Both the position numbers and the translations under genes were made by a program. This document shows, one piece after another, positions 4,893 through 12,120 of a stretch of DNA of 12,120 nt (positions within the stretch are counted from its first letter, which is position 1; each line of letters begins with the position of its first letter). The notes beneath the pieces are model-generated. The model saw nothing but the letters and a program-made list of their open reading frames with translations, did no database searches and was not told the DNA's origin. The DNA is taken from contig PNJM01000051.1 in NCBI GenBank assembly GCA_013821865.1, positions 1 through 12,120 on the forward strand, written 5' to 3'. Source of the stretch: Rhodocyclaceae bacterium. Lineage in GTDB: Bacteria > Pseudomonadota > Gammaproteobacteria > Burkholderiales > Rhodocyclaceae.

Positions 4893-6236
4893 ATGTCAGC
4901 TCCCAAAACCGCACGCACCCTGACCCAGGACGTAACGCCGCGCGAAGTCTGGTCCTGGGCCATGTACGATTTCGCCAACTCGGGCTACACCACGGTGGTC
5001 GTCACCGCGGTATTCAATGCCTACTTCGTCGCCGTGGTGGCAGGGCGCGCACCCTGGGCGACACTGGCTTGGACCGCGACGCTCGCCGTTTCCTATGCGT
5101 TGATCGTCGTCACCGCTCCGCTGGTCGGGGCCTGGGCCGACGCCCGCGCCGCAAAGAAAAAACTGCTGGCGCTCACCACCGCGGGCTGCGTGCTGTTCAC
5201 TGCGCTGCTGTGGCTCTCCGGGCCGGGATCGCTGGCTCTCGCGGTGATCTGCGTCATCGCCTCCAACTTCTTCTTCGGCACGGGGGAAAACCTGATTGCC
5301 GCCTTCCTGCCCGAGCTGGCCACGAGCCGCGCCATGGGGCGCGTCTCCGGCTGGGGCTGGAGCCTGGGCTATCTCGGCGGCCTGCTTGCACTGGGTCTGT
5401 GCCTGGCCTGGATCAGCCAGGCGCAGGCACGGGGTCGCAGCACGGCGGAAGCCGTGCCGGAAACCATGCTCATCACCGCCGCCCTGTTCGTCCTGGCCAG
5501 CCTGCCGACCTTTCTTTTCCTGCGCGAGCGCGCGCAACCCCGGGCAGCCGCCGAAGGCATCCTCCACACGGCCTGGTCGCGGCTGGCGACGACGCTCCAC
5601 CAGGCACGGCTTTTCCGCGACCTGGAACGCTTTCTGGTGTGCACGCTGTTCTATCAGGCCGGCATCGCGGCGGTGATCACACTGGCCGCGATCTACGCGC
5701 AGGAGGCGATGCGCTTCTCCACGCAGGAGACGCTGGTGCTGATCCTCGTCGTCAACCTGACGGCGGCAGTCGGCGCGTTCTGCTTCGGCTACGTGCAGGA
5801 CCGCATCGGTCACGTGTGCGCCATCGCGCTGACGCTGTGCGGCTGGATCGCCATGGTGGTGCTGGCATGGCTGGCGGAAGGCGCGGCGCTGTTCTGGCTG
5901 GCGGCGAACATCGCCGGCCTGTGCATGGGGGCCTCGCAGTCGGCCGGGCGCGCGCTGGTCGGCATGCTGGCGCCGCCGTCCCGCCTGGCGGAGTTCTTCG
6001 GCCTGTGGGGCTTCGCGGTGAAGCTGGCCTCGATCTTCGGGCCGCTCACCTACGGACTGGCGAACTGGCTCTCGGGCGGCGACCACCGCATGGCGATGCT
6101 CATCACCGGCAGCTATTTCGTGGTCGGCCTTGCGCTGGTGGCGCGCGTGAACGTCGCACGCGGCCGGCGCGCCGCGCTGCGCTCGGAACGCGCGGAAAAG
6201 ATCATTGCTGCTGCGGCAAGGCCTGGGCCGGCGTAG
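4893..6236 (+). CDS. MFS transporter, UMF1 (Atg22-like) family
   Basis: This is an inner-membrane major facilitator protein of 447 residues with about 12 hydrophobic segments. UMF1 features are clear: WAMYDFANSGY at 22-32 in the first helix, a charged loop with GAWADARAAKKK after helix 2, and SQSAGRALVGMLAPPSRLAEFFGLWGF in the C-terminal half. The family is named for the yeast vacuolar effluxer Atg22. Bacterial members have no firmly known substrate, so none is assigned. I chose the ATG at 4893; upstream in-frame codons from 4833 would translate the promoter and lack similarity. It stands alone on this strand. Its 3' end overlaps the opposing lipoprotein gene by 35 bp, leaving no room for a separate terminator. 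Confidence 0.9.
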   Translation: MSAPKTARTLTQDVTPREVWSWAMYDFANSGYTTVVVTAVFNAYFVAVVAGRAPWATLAWTATLAVSYALIVVTAPLVGAWADARAAKKKLLALTTAGCVLFTALLWLSGPGSLALAVICVIASNFFFGTGENLIAAFLPELATSRAMGRVSGWGWSLGYLGGLLALGLCLAWISQAQARGRSTAEAVPETMLITAALFVLASLPTFLFLRERAQPRAAAEGILHTAWSRLATTLHQARLFRDLERFLVCTLFYQAGIAAVITLAAIYAQEAMRFSTQETLVLILVVNLTAAVGAFCFGYVQDRIGHVCAIALTLCGWIAMVVLAWLAEGAALFWLAANIAGLCMGASQSAGRALVGMLAPPSRLAEFFGLWGFAVKLASIFGPLTYGLANWLSGGDHRMAMLITGSYFVVGLALVARVNVARGRRAALRSERAEKIIAAAARPGPA

Positions 6237-6702
6237 CCGCAGGCACGGGTAACGGCGGGGGAGCCGCCGGTTTCGGCGCGGCGACGAACTTCAGCTTGCC
6301 GCCCTCCCGGTCGAAACCGCCGAGACGCGCGCCCATCTCCTGCGGCGCCGTCCCGAAGGGCTGCATCTCGCAGTTCCGCCCGCTCACCGCATAGTGCCTG
6401 CCCCCCTGCCTGAGGATCACGATCGGCTCGGCGTACACGCCTTCCGGCGGACGGAACACCTCCACCCGGATCTCGCCTGAAGGGGCGCTGCCCAGGCGAC
6501 TGCGGCGCTGGCAGTCGGGCTGGCGCGCCATGACCACCTCCAGTTCGAACTCCTTGCTCCAGGGCCAGGGCTGGCGGGCGTTGAGCGTCAGTGCGTGATC
6601 CGGGCCGGTGAAGATCATCGAGGCGGACTCGTCCTTGCAGCCGGCCAGCAGCAAGGCCGCGCCGGCCAGCGCCGCAATGCGCGACAGCGAACGCGCGCTC
6701 AT
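6202..6702 (-). CDS. Small hypothetical lipoprotein downstream of pyrC
   Basis: The 166-residue product has a positively charged start, a hydrophobic stretch and a lipobox LLAGC with the acylated Cys at 22, so it should be anchored in the envelope by signal peptidase II processing. Lys at +2 after the Cys is not the Asp inner-membrane retention signal, so outer-membrane sorting is possible. The body is probably a small beta-rich fold. It has two Cys after the lipobox (in the segments QPDCQRR and SGRNCEMQ) that could form a disulfide. The tail is proline/alanine-rich and ends in QQQ. I recognise no catalytic motif and assign no function. Its ATG overlaps the pyrC stop as ATGA, so it is translationally coupled to pyrC. 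Confidence 0.8.
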   Translation of the reverse strand: MSARSLSRIAALAGAALLLAGCKDESASMIFTGPDHALTLNARQPWPWSKEFELEVVMARQPDCQRRSRLGSAPSGEIRVEVFRPPEGVYAEPIVILRQGGRHYAVSGRNCEMQPFGTAPQEMGARLGGFDREGGKLKFVAAPKPAAPPPLPVPAATPAQALPQQQ

Positions 6703-7733
6703 CGCGCCAGCCTCCACGACACGGCCTCGCCCGCCCGCAGCGGTACCAGGACGTCGTCGCCCATGGGCTGGTGCGCAGGCACTTTCCATTCCTCCCTCGC
6801 CAGGGTGATCTTCTCCCCGTTCCGCGGCAGGCCGTAGAAATCCGCGCCATGGAAGCTGGCGAAGGCTTCCAGCCTGTCCAGCGCGCCGGCGGCTTCGAAG
6901 GCTTCCGCATACAGCTCGATCGCCGCATGCGCCGTATAGCAGCCGGCGCAGCCGCAGGCCGTTTCCTTGGCGGCGCGGCCATGGGGCGCGGAATCGGTGC
7001 CGAGGAAGAACTTCGGATTGCCGGAAATCGCCGCGCGCACCAGCGCCCGGCGATGCGCTTCGCGCTTCAGCACCGGCAGGCAATAGTGGTGCGGGCGGAT
7101 GCCGCCGGCCAGCAGGGCATTGCGGTTCATGAGCAGGTGGTGCGCCGTGATCGTCGCCGCCACGCTCGGCCCTGCAGCCGTCACGAACTGTGCCGCCTCG
7201 GCCGTGGTGATGTGCTCGAGCACGACGCGCAGGCCCGGGAAGCGCTGCAGCAGCGGCGCCAGAACGCGGTCGATGAAGACGCGCTCGCGATCGAAGACAT
7301 CCACGTCGGCATCGGTCACCTCGCCATGGATCAGCAGCGGCATGCCTGCCGCCTCCATGCGCGCCAGCGTGCCGAAACACTCCTCGATCGCCGTCACGCC
7401 GGAATCCGAATTCGTCGTCGCGCCGGCCGGGTAGTACTTCACCGCGTGCACGAATCCGCTCGCCTTGGCCCGGTCTATCTCCGCCGCAGGCGTGTTGTCC
7501 GTCAGGTACAGGGTCATGAGCGGTTCAAATCGGAGTCCGGCCGGCACCGCCGCCAGAATGCGCTCGCGGTAGGCGGCGGCCTGTTCCGCGGTGGTCACCG
7601 GCGGCTTCAGATTGGGCATGACGATGGCGCGGGCGAACTGCCGCGCCGTGTCCGGCAGCACCGCCGCCAGCGCCGCGCCGTCGCGCAGGTGCAGGTGCCA
7701 GTCGTCGGGGCGGGTGAGCGTGAGGGTTTGCAT
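6699..7733 (-). CDS. pyrC: PyrC, dihydroorotase (class II)
   Basis: PyrC catalyses the reversible cyclisation of N-carbamoyl-L-aspartate to L-dihydroorotate, the third step of de novo pyrimidine synthesis, in the cytoplasm. The 344-residue product aligns along its whole length with E. coli PyrC (348). The binuclear zinc site is complete: His13 and His15 in DWHLHLRD, the carboxylated Lys99 in [13 protein letters not shown], His136 in HGEVT, His174 in LEHITT, and Asp247 in GTDSAPH. The start at 7733 matches the family N-terminus. It lies 8 bases after the rsmI stop and overlaps the following lipoprotein gene by 4 bases. No Shine-Dalgarno is visible before the ATG, while a perfect TATAAT sits 7 bases upstream, which raises the possibility of a leaderless transcript. 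Confidence 0.97.
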   Translation of the reverse strand: MQTLTLTRPDDWHLHLRDGAALAAVLPDTARQFARAIVMPNLKPPVTTAEQAAAYRERILAAVPAGLRFEPLMTLYLTDNTPAAEIDRAKASGFVHAVKYYPAGATTNSDSGVTAIEECFGTLARMEAAGMPLLIHGEVTDADVDVFDRERVFIDRVLAPLLQRFPGLRVVLEHITTAEAAQFVTAAGPSVAATITAHHLLMNRNALLAGGIRPHHYCLPVLKREAHRRALVRAAISGNPKFFLGTDSAPHGRAAKETACGCAGCYTAHAAIELYAEAFEAAGALDRLEAFASFHGADFYGLPRNGEKITLAREEWKVPAHQPMGDDVLVPLRAGEAVSWRLAR

Positions 7734-7740
7734 CGGTGGA

Positions 7741-7746
7741 ATTATA
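7741..7746 (-). promoter_or_regulatory. TATAAT box immediately upstream of pyrC
   Basis: Minus-strand TATAAT ends 7 bases before the pyrC ATG at 7733, and the stop codon of rsmI lies within it. Initiation at the usual distance would fall on or next to the A of the ATG. The -35 region is poor: AGGACA at only 15 bp spacing is the nearest match. It may therefore be a chance match or a weak internal promoter. Confidence 0.4.
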
Positions 7747-8620
7747 CCCGGCCGCCAGTACTGTCCTTCTGCGCCAGGGCGAGGTCATAGAGGGCGTTCC
7801 TGCTCTCGCCGCTGATCTCCGCCGCCAGCTTCACCGCCTGCTTGAGCGGCAGCTCGGCAAGCAGCAGGCTCAGCACGCGCCCGCCTTCCGCCGAAACGCC
7901 CTCCGCGGCAGGCGCGGCGGAAACGATCAGCACGAACTCGCCGCGCTGCCGGTTCTCGTCCGCGGCAAGCCAGGCCGGCGCGTCGGCCAGCGGCAGGCTG
8001 ACGATGCTCTCGTAGACCTTGGTCAGTTCGCGCGCGATGACGATTCGCCGCTGCGGCTCAAGGCAGACGGCGAGGTCGGCGATCGTTTCGACGATGCGGT
8101 GCGGCGCCTCGTAGAACACCAGCGCATGAGGCAGCGGCTTGAGTTCCTCGATGGCCTTGCGCCGTGCCGCGGCCTTCGACGGCAGGAAACCATAGAAAAG
8201 GAAATGCGGCTCCGACGCGCCGGAGACCGAGAGTGCGGCAATGGCGGCGTTCGGGCCGGGGACAGGCACGATGTCGAAACCCGCTTCGCGCACCGCCGCC
8301 ACGGCCCGTGCGCCGGGATCGGACACGCCCGGCGTGCCGGCATCCGACACCAGCGCCACGGCCTTGCCTTCCCGCAGCAGGCGGATGAGTTTCTGCGCCG
8401 CCTCCGCTTCGTTGTGTTCGTGCAGGGCGAGCGCTTTTCCCTGTATGCCGTAATGATCGAGCAGCCGGCGCGTATGGCGCGTGTCTTCGCAGGCGACGGC
8501 GTCAACGCCTTTCAGCACGTCCAGCGCGCGCAGCGTGATATCGCCCAGGTTCCCGAGCGGCGTCGCCACCACATATAATGCCGCCGTCTCGATCGCCTGG
8601 GCTTCCCCGTGATCCTTCAT
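7742..8620 (-). CDS. rsmI: RsmI (YraL), 16S rRNA (cytidine-1402-2'-O)-methyltransferase
   Basis: RsmI is a tetrapyrrole-methylase-fold SAM enzyme that methylates the ribose of C1402 in 16S rRNA. The 292-residue product has the expected motifs: [13 protein letters not shown] at 15-27, [10 protein letters not shown] at 45-54, the SAM-site [13 protein letters not shown] at 91-103, [10 protein letters not shown] at 121-130, then [14 protein letters not shown] and the ARELTKVYE segment. The C-terminal [23 protein letters not shown] segment is also conserved. The ATG at 8620 gives a length close to E. coli RsmI (286). It is divergent from yraN, the same arrangement as yraL against yraM-yraN in E. 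coli. It is the likely first gene of an rsmI-pyrC-lipoprotein unit. Its partner RsmH is also in this window. Confidence 0.96.
   Translation of the reverse strand: MKDHGEAQAIETAALYVVATPLGNLGDITLRALDVLKGVDAVACEDTRHTRRLLDHYGIQGKALALHEHNEAEAAQKLIRLLREGKAVALVSDAGTPGVSDPGARAVAAVREAGFDIVPVPGPNAAIAALSVSGASEPHFLFYGFLPSKAAARRKAIEELKPLPHALVFYEAPHRIVETIADLAVCLEPQRRIVIARELTKVYESIVSLPLADAPAWLAADENRQRGEFVLIVSAAPAAEGVSAEGGRVLSLLLAELPLKQAVKLAAEISGESRNALYDLALAQKDSTGGRV
8550..8579 (+). promoter_or_regulatory. Candidate promoter for the yraN operon, inside rsmI
   Basis: A perfect TATAAT (8574-8579) follows a weak -35 TTCCCG (8550-8555) at 18 bp, about 105 bases before the yraN ATG. It overlaps the antisense of rsmI codons for the conserved residues ALYVVA, so the match may simply reflect coding sequence. 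No better plus-strand promoter was found in the 62-bp divergent gap at 8621-8682. Confidence 0.35.
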
Positions 8621-8682
8621 TCCGTTACCGAGCCGTTGTCGAACTGCCGCATTGTCGGGCGCCCCGCCCCGCTACGCAAGCC

Positions 8683-9018
8683 ATGAACAGCGCCGGCAGC
8701 GACGCTGAAGCACTCGCCGCACGCCATCTGGCGCGGCAAGGGTTGCAAGTCATCGAGCGCAACTACCGCTGCCGCGGCGGCGAAATCGACCTGGTCTGCC
8801 GCGACGGCGCGACGCTGGTGTTCGTCGAGGTGCGCCTGCGCTTCAGCCGCAGCTTCGGCGGCGCCGCGGCGAGCATCACGCCGGCCAAGCAGCAGCGCCT
8901 GATCCGCGCCGCCGGACATTACCTCGCCGGCAAGCCCATGCCCGCGTGCCGCTTCGACGCGGTGCTGCTCGACGGGCAGAATATCGAGTGGATACGCAAT
9001 GCCTTCGATGCGTCGTGA
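8683..9018 (+). CDS. yraN: YraN (UPF0102), predicted endonuclease-fold protein
   Basis: YraN proteins have a PD-(D/E)xK nuclease-like fold; their cellular substrate is not established. The 111-residue product shows the family core: GSDAEALAARHLARQGLQVIERNYRCRGGEIDLV (about 5-38) followed by LVFVEVRLR (45-53). Putative metal ligands are Glu34, Asp36 and Glu49, with Arg51 replacing the classical Lys, as is common in this family. The end carries a CRFDAVLL segment. I chose the ATG at 8683 because upstream codons have no similarity and the family starts just before the GxxAE motif. No strong Shine-Dalgarno is visible. It overlaps the next gene, as in tightly packed operons, and lies opposite rsmI as in E. 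coli. The E. coli yraM (lpoA) gene that normally intervenes is absent. Confidence 0.9.
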   Translation: MNSAGSDAEALAARHLARQGLQVIERNYRCRGGEIDLVCRDGATLVFVEVRLRFSRSFGGAAASITPAKQQRLIRAAGHYLAGKPMPACRFDAVLLDGQNIEWIRNAFDAS

Positions 9019-9379
9019 ACTGATCGCCTTGTTCTGCGCCGCCTGCCTCGCGCTGCCGGCGCAGGCGCAGTCGGTCAAGGTGCTGGTGCAGAGCTCGCCG
9101 CTGGCCGGCTTCCAGTATCACGCCGGCAAGGAATTGTGGAGCGAAATAAAGACCGGCGACGCGCTGGCACTGGTGCGCGAGCCGGACAATCCGCACGATG
9201 CCAACGCCGTGCGCGTCGAATGGCGCGGCCGCAAGCTGGGCTACCTGCCGCGCGCCGAGAATCGCGCCGTCGCCGCCGAGATGGACCGCGGCGGCCGGGT
9301 CGAGGCGCGCATCGCGCGCCTGATGAAGCACCGCAGCCCCTGGCAGCGCGTGCAGGTCGAGGTCTATGTCGTGCTGTAA
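9008..9379 (+). CDS. Exported HIRAN-domain protein
   Basis: The 123-residue product begins with a short basic N-terminus, a hydrophobic core and an AQA cleavage site before QSVKVLVQSS, a convincing Sec signal peptide (about residues 1-21). The mature part is essentially one HIRAN domain: LAGFQYHAGKELW, then the key LVREPDNPHDANAVRVEWRGRKLGYLPR segment, then a C-terminal beta segment. HIRAN domains are best known as DNA-end-binding modules of HLTF/Rad5 helicases; stand-alone bacterial forms exist, but their role is unknown. An ATG three codons earlier (8999) is possible; I prefer 9008 because it gives a standard signal peptide. It overlaps the yraN end by 11 bp, so it is in that operon. Export would place it in the periplasm, where DNA repair is not expected. 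Confidence 0.82.
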   Translation: MRRELIALFCAACLALPAQAQSVKVLVQSSPLAGFQYHAGKELWSEIKTGDALALVREPDNPHDANAVRVEWRGRKLGYLPRAENRAVAAEMDRGGRVEARIARLMKHRSPWQRVQVEVYVVL

Positions 9380-10692
<1,313 letters not shown>

Positions 10693-10700
10693 TTCAGGGG

Positions 10701-11189
10701 ATGGGGTTTCCTCCACCCGCCTTCGAGGCCAAGCTGTGCCCGCCGGCGCAGCTGGCGGCGCGCCTCGCGCGGCTGCCCCGCCCGCTGGTGTTCACCAACG
10801 GCTGCTTCGACATCCTGCATCGCGGTCACGTCACCTATCTGGCCCAGGCGCGCGCGTTGGGGGCAAGCCTCATCGTCGGCGTGAACAGCGATGCTTCCGT
10901 GAAACGCCTGGGCAAGAGCGGGGGCCGGCCGGTGAATGCGCTGGAGGACCGCATGGCGCTGCTGGCGGCTCTGGAGAGCGTCTCGCTCGTCACCTGGTTC
11001 GACGAGGACACGCCGCTGGAACTGATCCGCGCCGTGCAGCCGGACGTGCTGGCGAAAGGCGGCGACTGGGCGCCCGAAAGGATCGTCGGTTCGGATGAAG
11101 TGCTGGCCCGCGGCGGGACAGTCCATTCGATCCCCTTCCGCCACGAGCGTTCGACCACGGCGCTGCTGGAAAAAATCCGGCGCCTGTAA
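10701..11189 (+). CDS. rfaE2: RfaE2-type ADP-heptose synthase domain (heptose 1-phosphate adenylyltransferase)
   Basis: This enzyme transfers AMP from ATP to D-glycero-beta-D-manno-heptose 1-phosphate, giving ADP-heptose for the LPS inner core. In E. coli it is the C-terminal half of the bifunctional HldE; here it is a separate 162-residue protein with no kinase half in view. Nucleotidyltransferase signatures are clear: [13 protein letters not shown] at 31-43, with the catalytic HxGH (His40-His43), [14 protein letters not shown] at 59-72, [10 protein letters not shown] at 76-85, and a C-terminal [10 protein letters not shown] (150-159). It starts 8 bases after dolP with an AGGGG sequence directly before the ATG, so it is probably co-transcribed. 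The mate RfaE1 kinase must lie elsewhere. It ends 5 bases from the convergent kup stop. Confidence 0.92.
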   Translation: MGFPPPAFEAKLCPPAQLAARLARLPRPLVFTNGCFDILHRGHVTYLAQARALGASLIVGVNSDASVKRLGKSGGRPVNALEDRMALLAALESVSLVTWFDEDTPLELIRAVQPDVLAKGGDWAPERIVGSDEVLARGGTVHSIPFRHERSTTALLEKIRRL

Positions 11190-11194
11190 GAAGG

Positions 11195-12120
11195 CTACAA
11201 CTCCACCTGCGTCCCGAGTTCCACCACCCGGTTGGAGGGGATCTTGAAGAAGATCGTGGCGCTGCCGGCGTTGCGGAACATCGCCACGAAGAGCTTCTCC
11301 CGCCAGAGCGCCATGCCCGACTCGACGTCGAGGCGCGGGATCAGGGTTTCGCGGCCGAGGAAGAACGACGTTTCCATCATGTTGGTGGCCAGGCCGTGCG
11401 CGGCGCACAGCCCGAGGGCCGCGGGAATGTCGGGTTCGTCCTTGAAGCCGTACCGCACGATCACCTGCCAGAACTGGTCGTTGGGCTTGGCGACATGGAT
11501 GCGGTCGATTTCGGGGACGAAGGGTACGTCGTGTACCTGCACGTTGAGCAGGACGATCCGTTCGTGCAGTACCTTGTTGTGCATCAGGTTGTGCAGCAGC
11601 GCGTGCGGCACGCCTTCCGGATTCGAGGTCATGAACACGGCCGTACCGGGCACTTGCGGAGGCGGCGCATAGGCCAGGCTGTCGATGAAGGTCTTGAGGT
11701 TCATGGCGTCGGCCTGCATGCGCCTCTGCATAAGCTGCCGCCCGCGCTTCCAGGTGGTCATCAGCACGAACACCGCCACGCCCGCCACCAGGGGGAACCA
11801 GCCGCCGTCCGGAATCTTGAGGATGTTGGCCGCCAGGAAGACCAGCTCCACCGCGAGGAAGCAGGCGAACAGCGCCACGGCCCGCGTCCAGCCCCAGCCC
11901 CATACGCGCGCCGCCACGTAGGCCGCCAGGAAGGAAGTGATGACCATGTCGCCGGTGACGGCGATGCCGTAGGCGGCGGCCAGGTTGTTGGAGGACTTGA
12001 AGCCGAGCACCAGAATCATCACCGCCAGCATCAGGCCCCAGTTGATGCCCGGCAGGTAGATCTGCCCCTTCTCCTTTTCCGAGGTGTGCTGCACTTCCAT
12101 CCTCGGCACGAAGCCCAGTT
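11195..12120 (-). CDS. kup: Kup, K+ uptake permease (C-terminal half; 5' end outside window)
   Basis: Kup proteins import potassium across the inner membrane, probably with protons. The frame is open to the right edge, so the visible 308 residues are the C-terminal half of a protein usually about 620-630 long. Matching landmarks are LGFVPRMEVQHTSEKEKGQIYLP, the NNLAAAYGIAVTGDMVITS helix, a further hydrophobic pair (AVALFACFLAVELVFLAANILKI and GGWFPLVAGVAVFVLMTTW), then a soluble cytoplasmic tail containing GTAVFMTSNPEGVPHALLHNL, VQVHDVPFVPEIDRI and METSFFLGRETLIPR. About four membrane segments are in view. There is no frameshift. It converges on rfaE2 with a 5-bp gap and no recognisable terminator between them. 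Confidence 0.95.
   Translation of the reverse strand, partial: LGFVPRMEVQHTSEKEKGQIYLPGINWGLMLAVMILVLGFKSSNNLAAAYGIAVTGDMVITSFLAAYVAARVWGWGWTRAVALFACFLAVELVFLAANILKIPDGGWFPLVAGVAVFVLMTTWKRGRQLMQRRMQADAMNLKTFIDSLAYAPPPQVPGTAVFMTSNPEGVPHALLHNLMHNKVLHERIVLLNVQVHDVPFVPEIDRIHVAKPNDQFWQVIVRYGFKDEPDIPAALGLCAAHGLATNMMETSFFLGRETLIPRLDVESGMALWREKLFVAMFRNAGSATIFFKIPSNRVVELGTQVEL

Noticed and set aside
4142..4978. An apparently intact 278-residue minus-strand protein spanning rnpB, the remnants and the MFS start
   Set aside because: It reads through the RNase P RNA, its promoter and the start of the MFS gene. Only a short central part resembles a protein family, so it is not a real gene.
4896..6086. Long minus-strand open frame opposite the MFS gene
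   Set aside because: The translation is low-complexity (Arg, Gln and Gly rich) with no domain pattern. The plus strand encodes a clear 12-segment transporter.
11187..11200. Bidirectional terminator between rfaE2 and kup
   Set aside because: Only 5 bp separate the stops, and no inverted repeat or T-run is visible nearby.

Overview
The window looks like a chromosomal housekeeping segment from a high-GC betaproteobacterium, probably near Rhodocyclales. The order is inferred from gene content and protein resemblance only. Supporting points are the division and cell-wall (dcw) gene order, a type A RNase P RNA, a class II PyrC, the rsmI / yraN / diaA / dolP neighbourhood and a Kup transporter. No plasmid, phage, transposase, CRISPR or toxin-antitoxin signature was seen.

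Layout. (1) 1-3840, minus strand: the head of the dcw operon. A promoter and three 10-bp-phased MraZ boxes lead into mraZ, rsmH, ftsL, ftsI and the start of murE, which runs off the left edge. A hairpin-rich insert of about 110 bp, flanked by perfect 10-bp direct repeats, separates mraZ from rsmH. (2) 3841-4012: an AT-rich gap. (3) 4013-4428, minus: rnpB with a clear sigma-70 promoter. (4) 4441-4840: two decayed convergent genes, an NAD(P)-binding oxidoreductase remnant (+) and a DUF482/FemAB-like remnant (-). Both appear to have internal deletions and frame changes. (5) 4893-6236, plus: a UMF1-type MFS transporter. (6) 6202-8620, minus: rsmI, pyrC and a small lipoprotein gene, probably one unit. 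(7) 8683-11189, plus: yraN, a secreted HIRAN-domain protein, a SIS protein (diaA or gmhA), a dual-BON lipoprotein (dolP type) and single-domain rfaE2. (8) 11195-12120, minus: the C-terminal half of kup.

How the parts fit. Regions 1 and 7 serve envelope growth: septal peptidoglycan synthesis (FtsL, FtsI, MurE), outer-membrane integrity (DolP-like) and ADP-heptose supply for LPS core (RfaE2, and perhaps the SIS protein). RsmH and RsmI, in separate units, together make the m4Cm1402 modification of 16S rRNA. PyrC belongs to pyrimidine synthesis.

I did not find a convincing new multi-gene system. The observations most worth checking are the insert that appears to have split an overlapping mraZ/rsmH junction, the two gene remnants beside rnpB, the exported stand-alone HIRAN protein, the mRNA hairpin overlapping the MraZ boxes, and the possibly leaderless pyrC.
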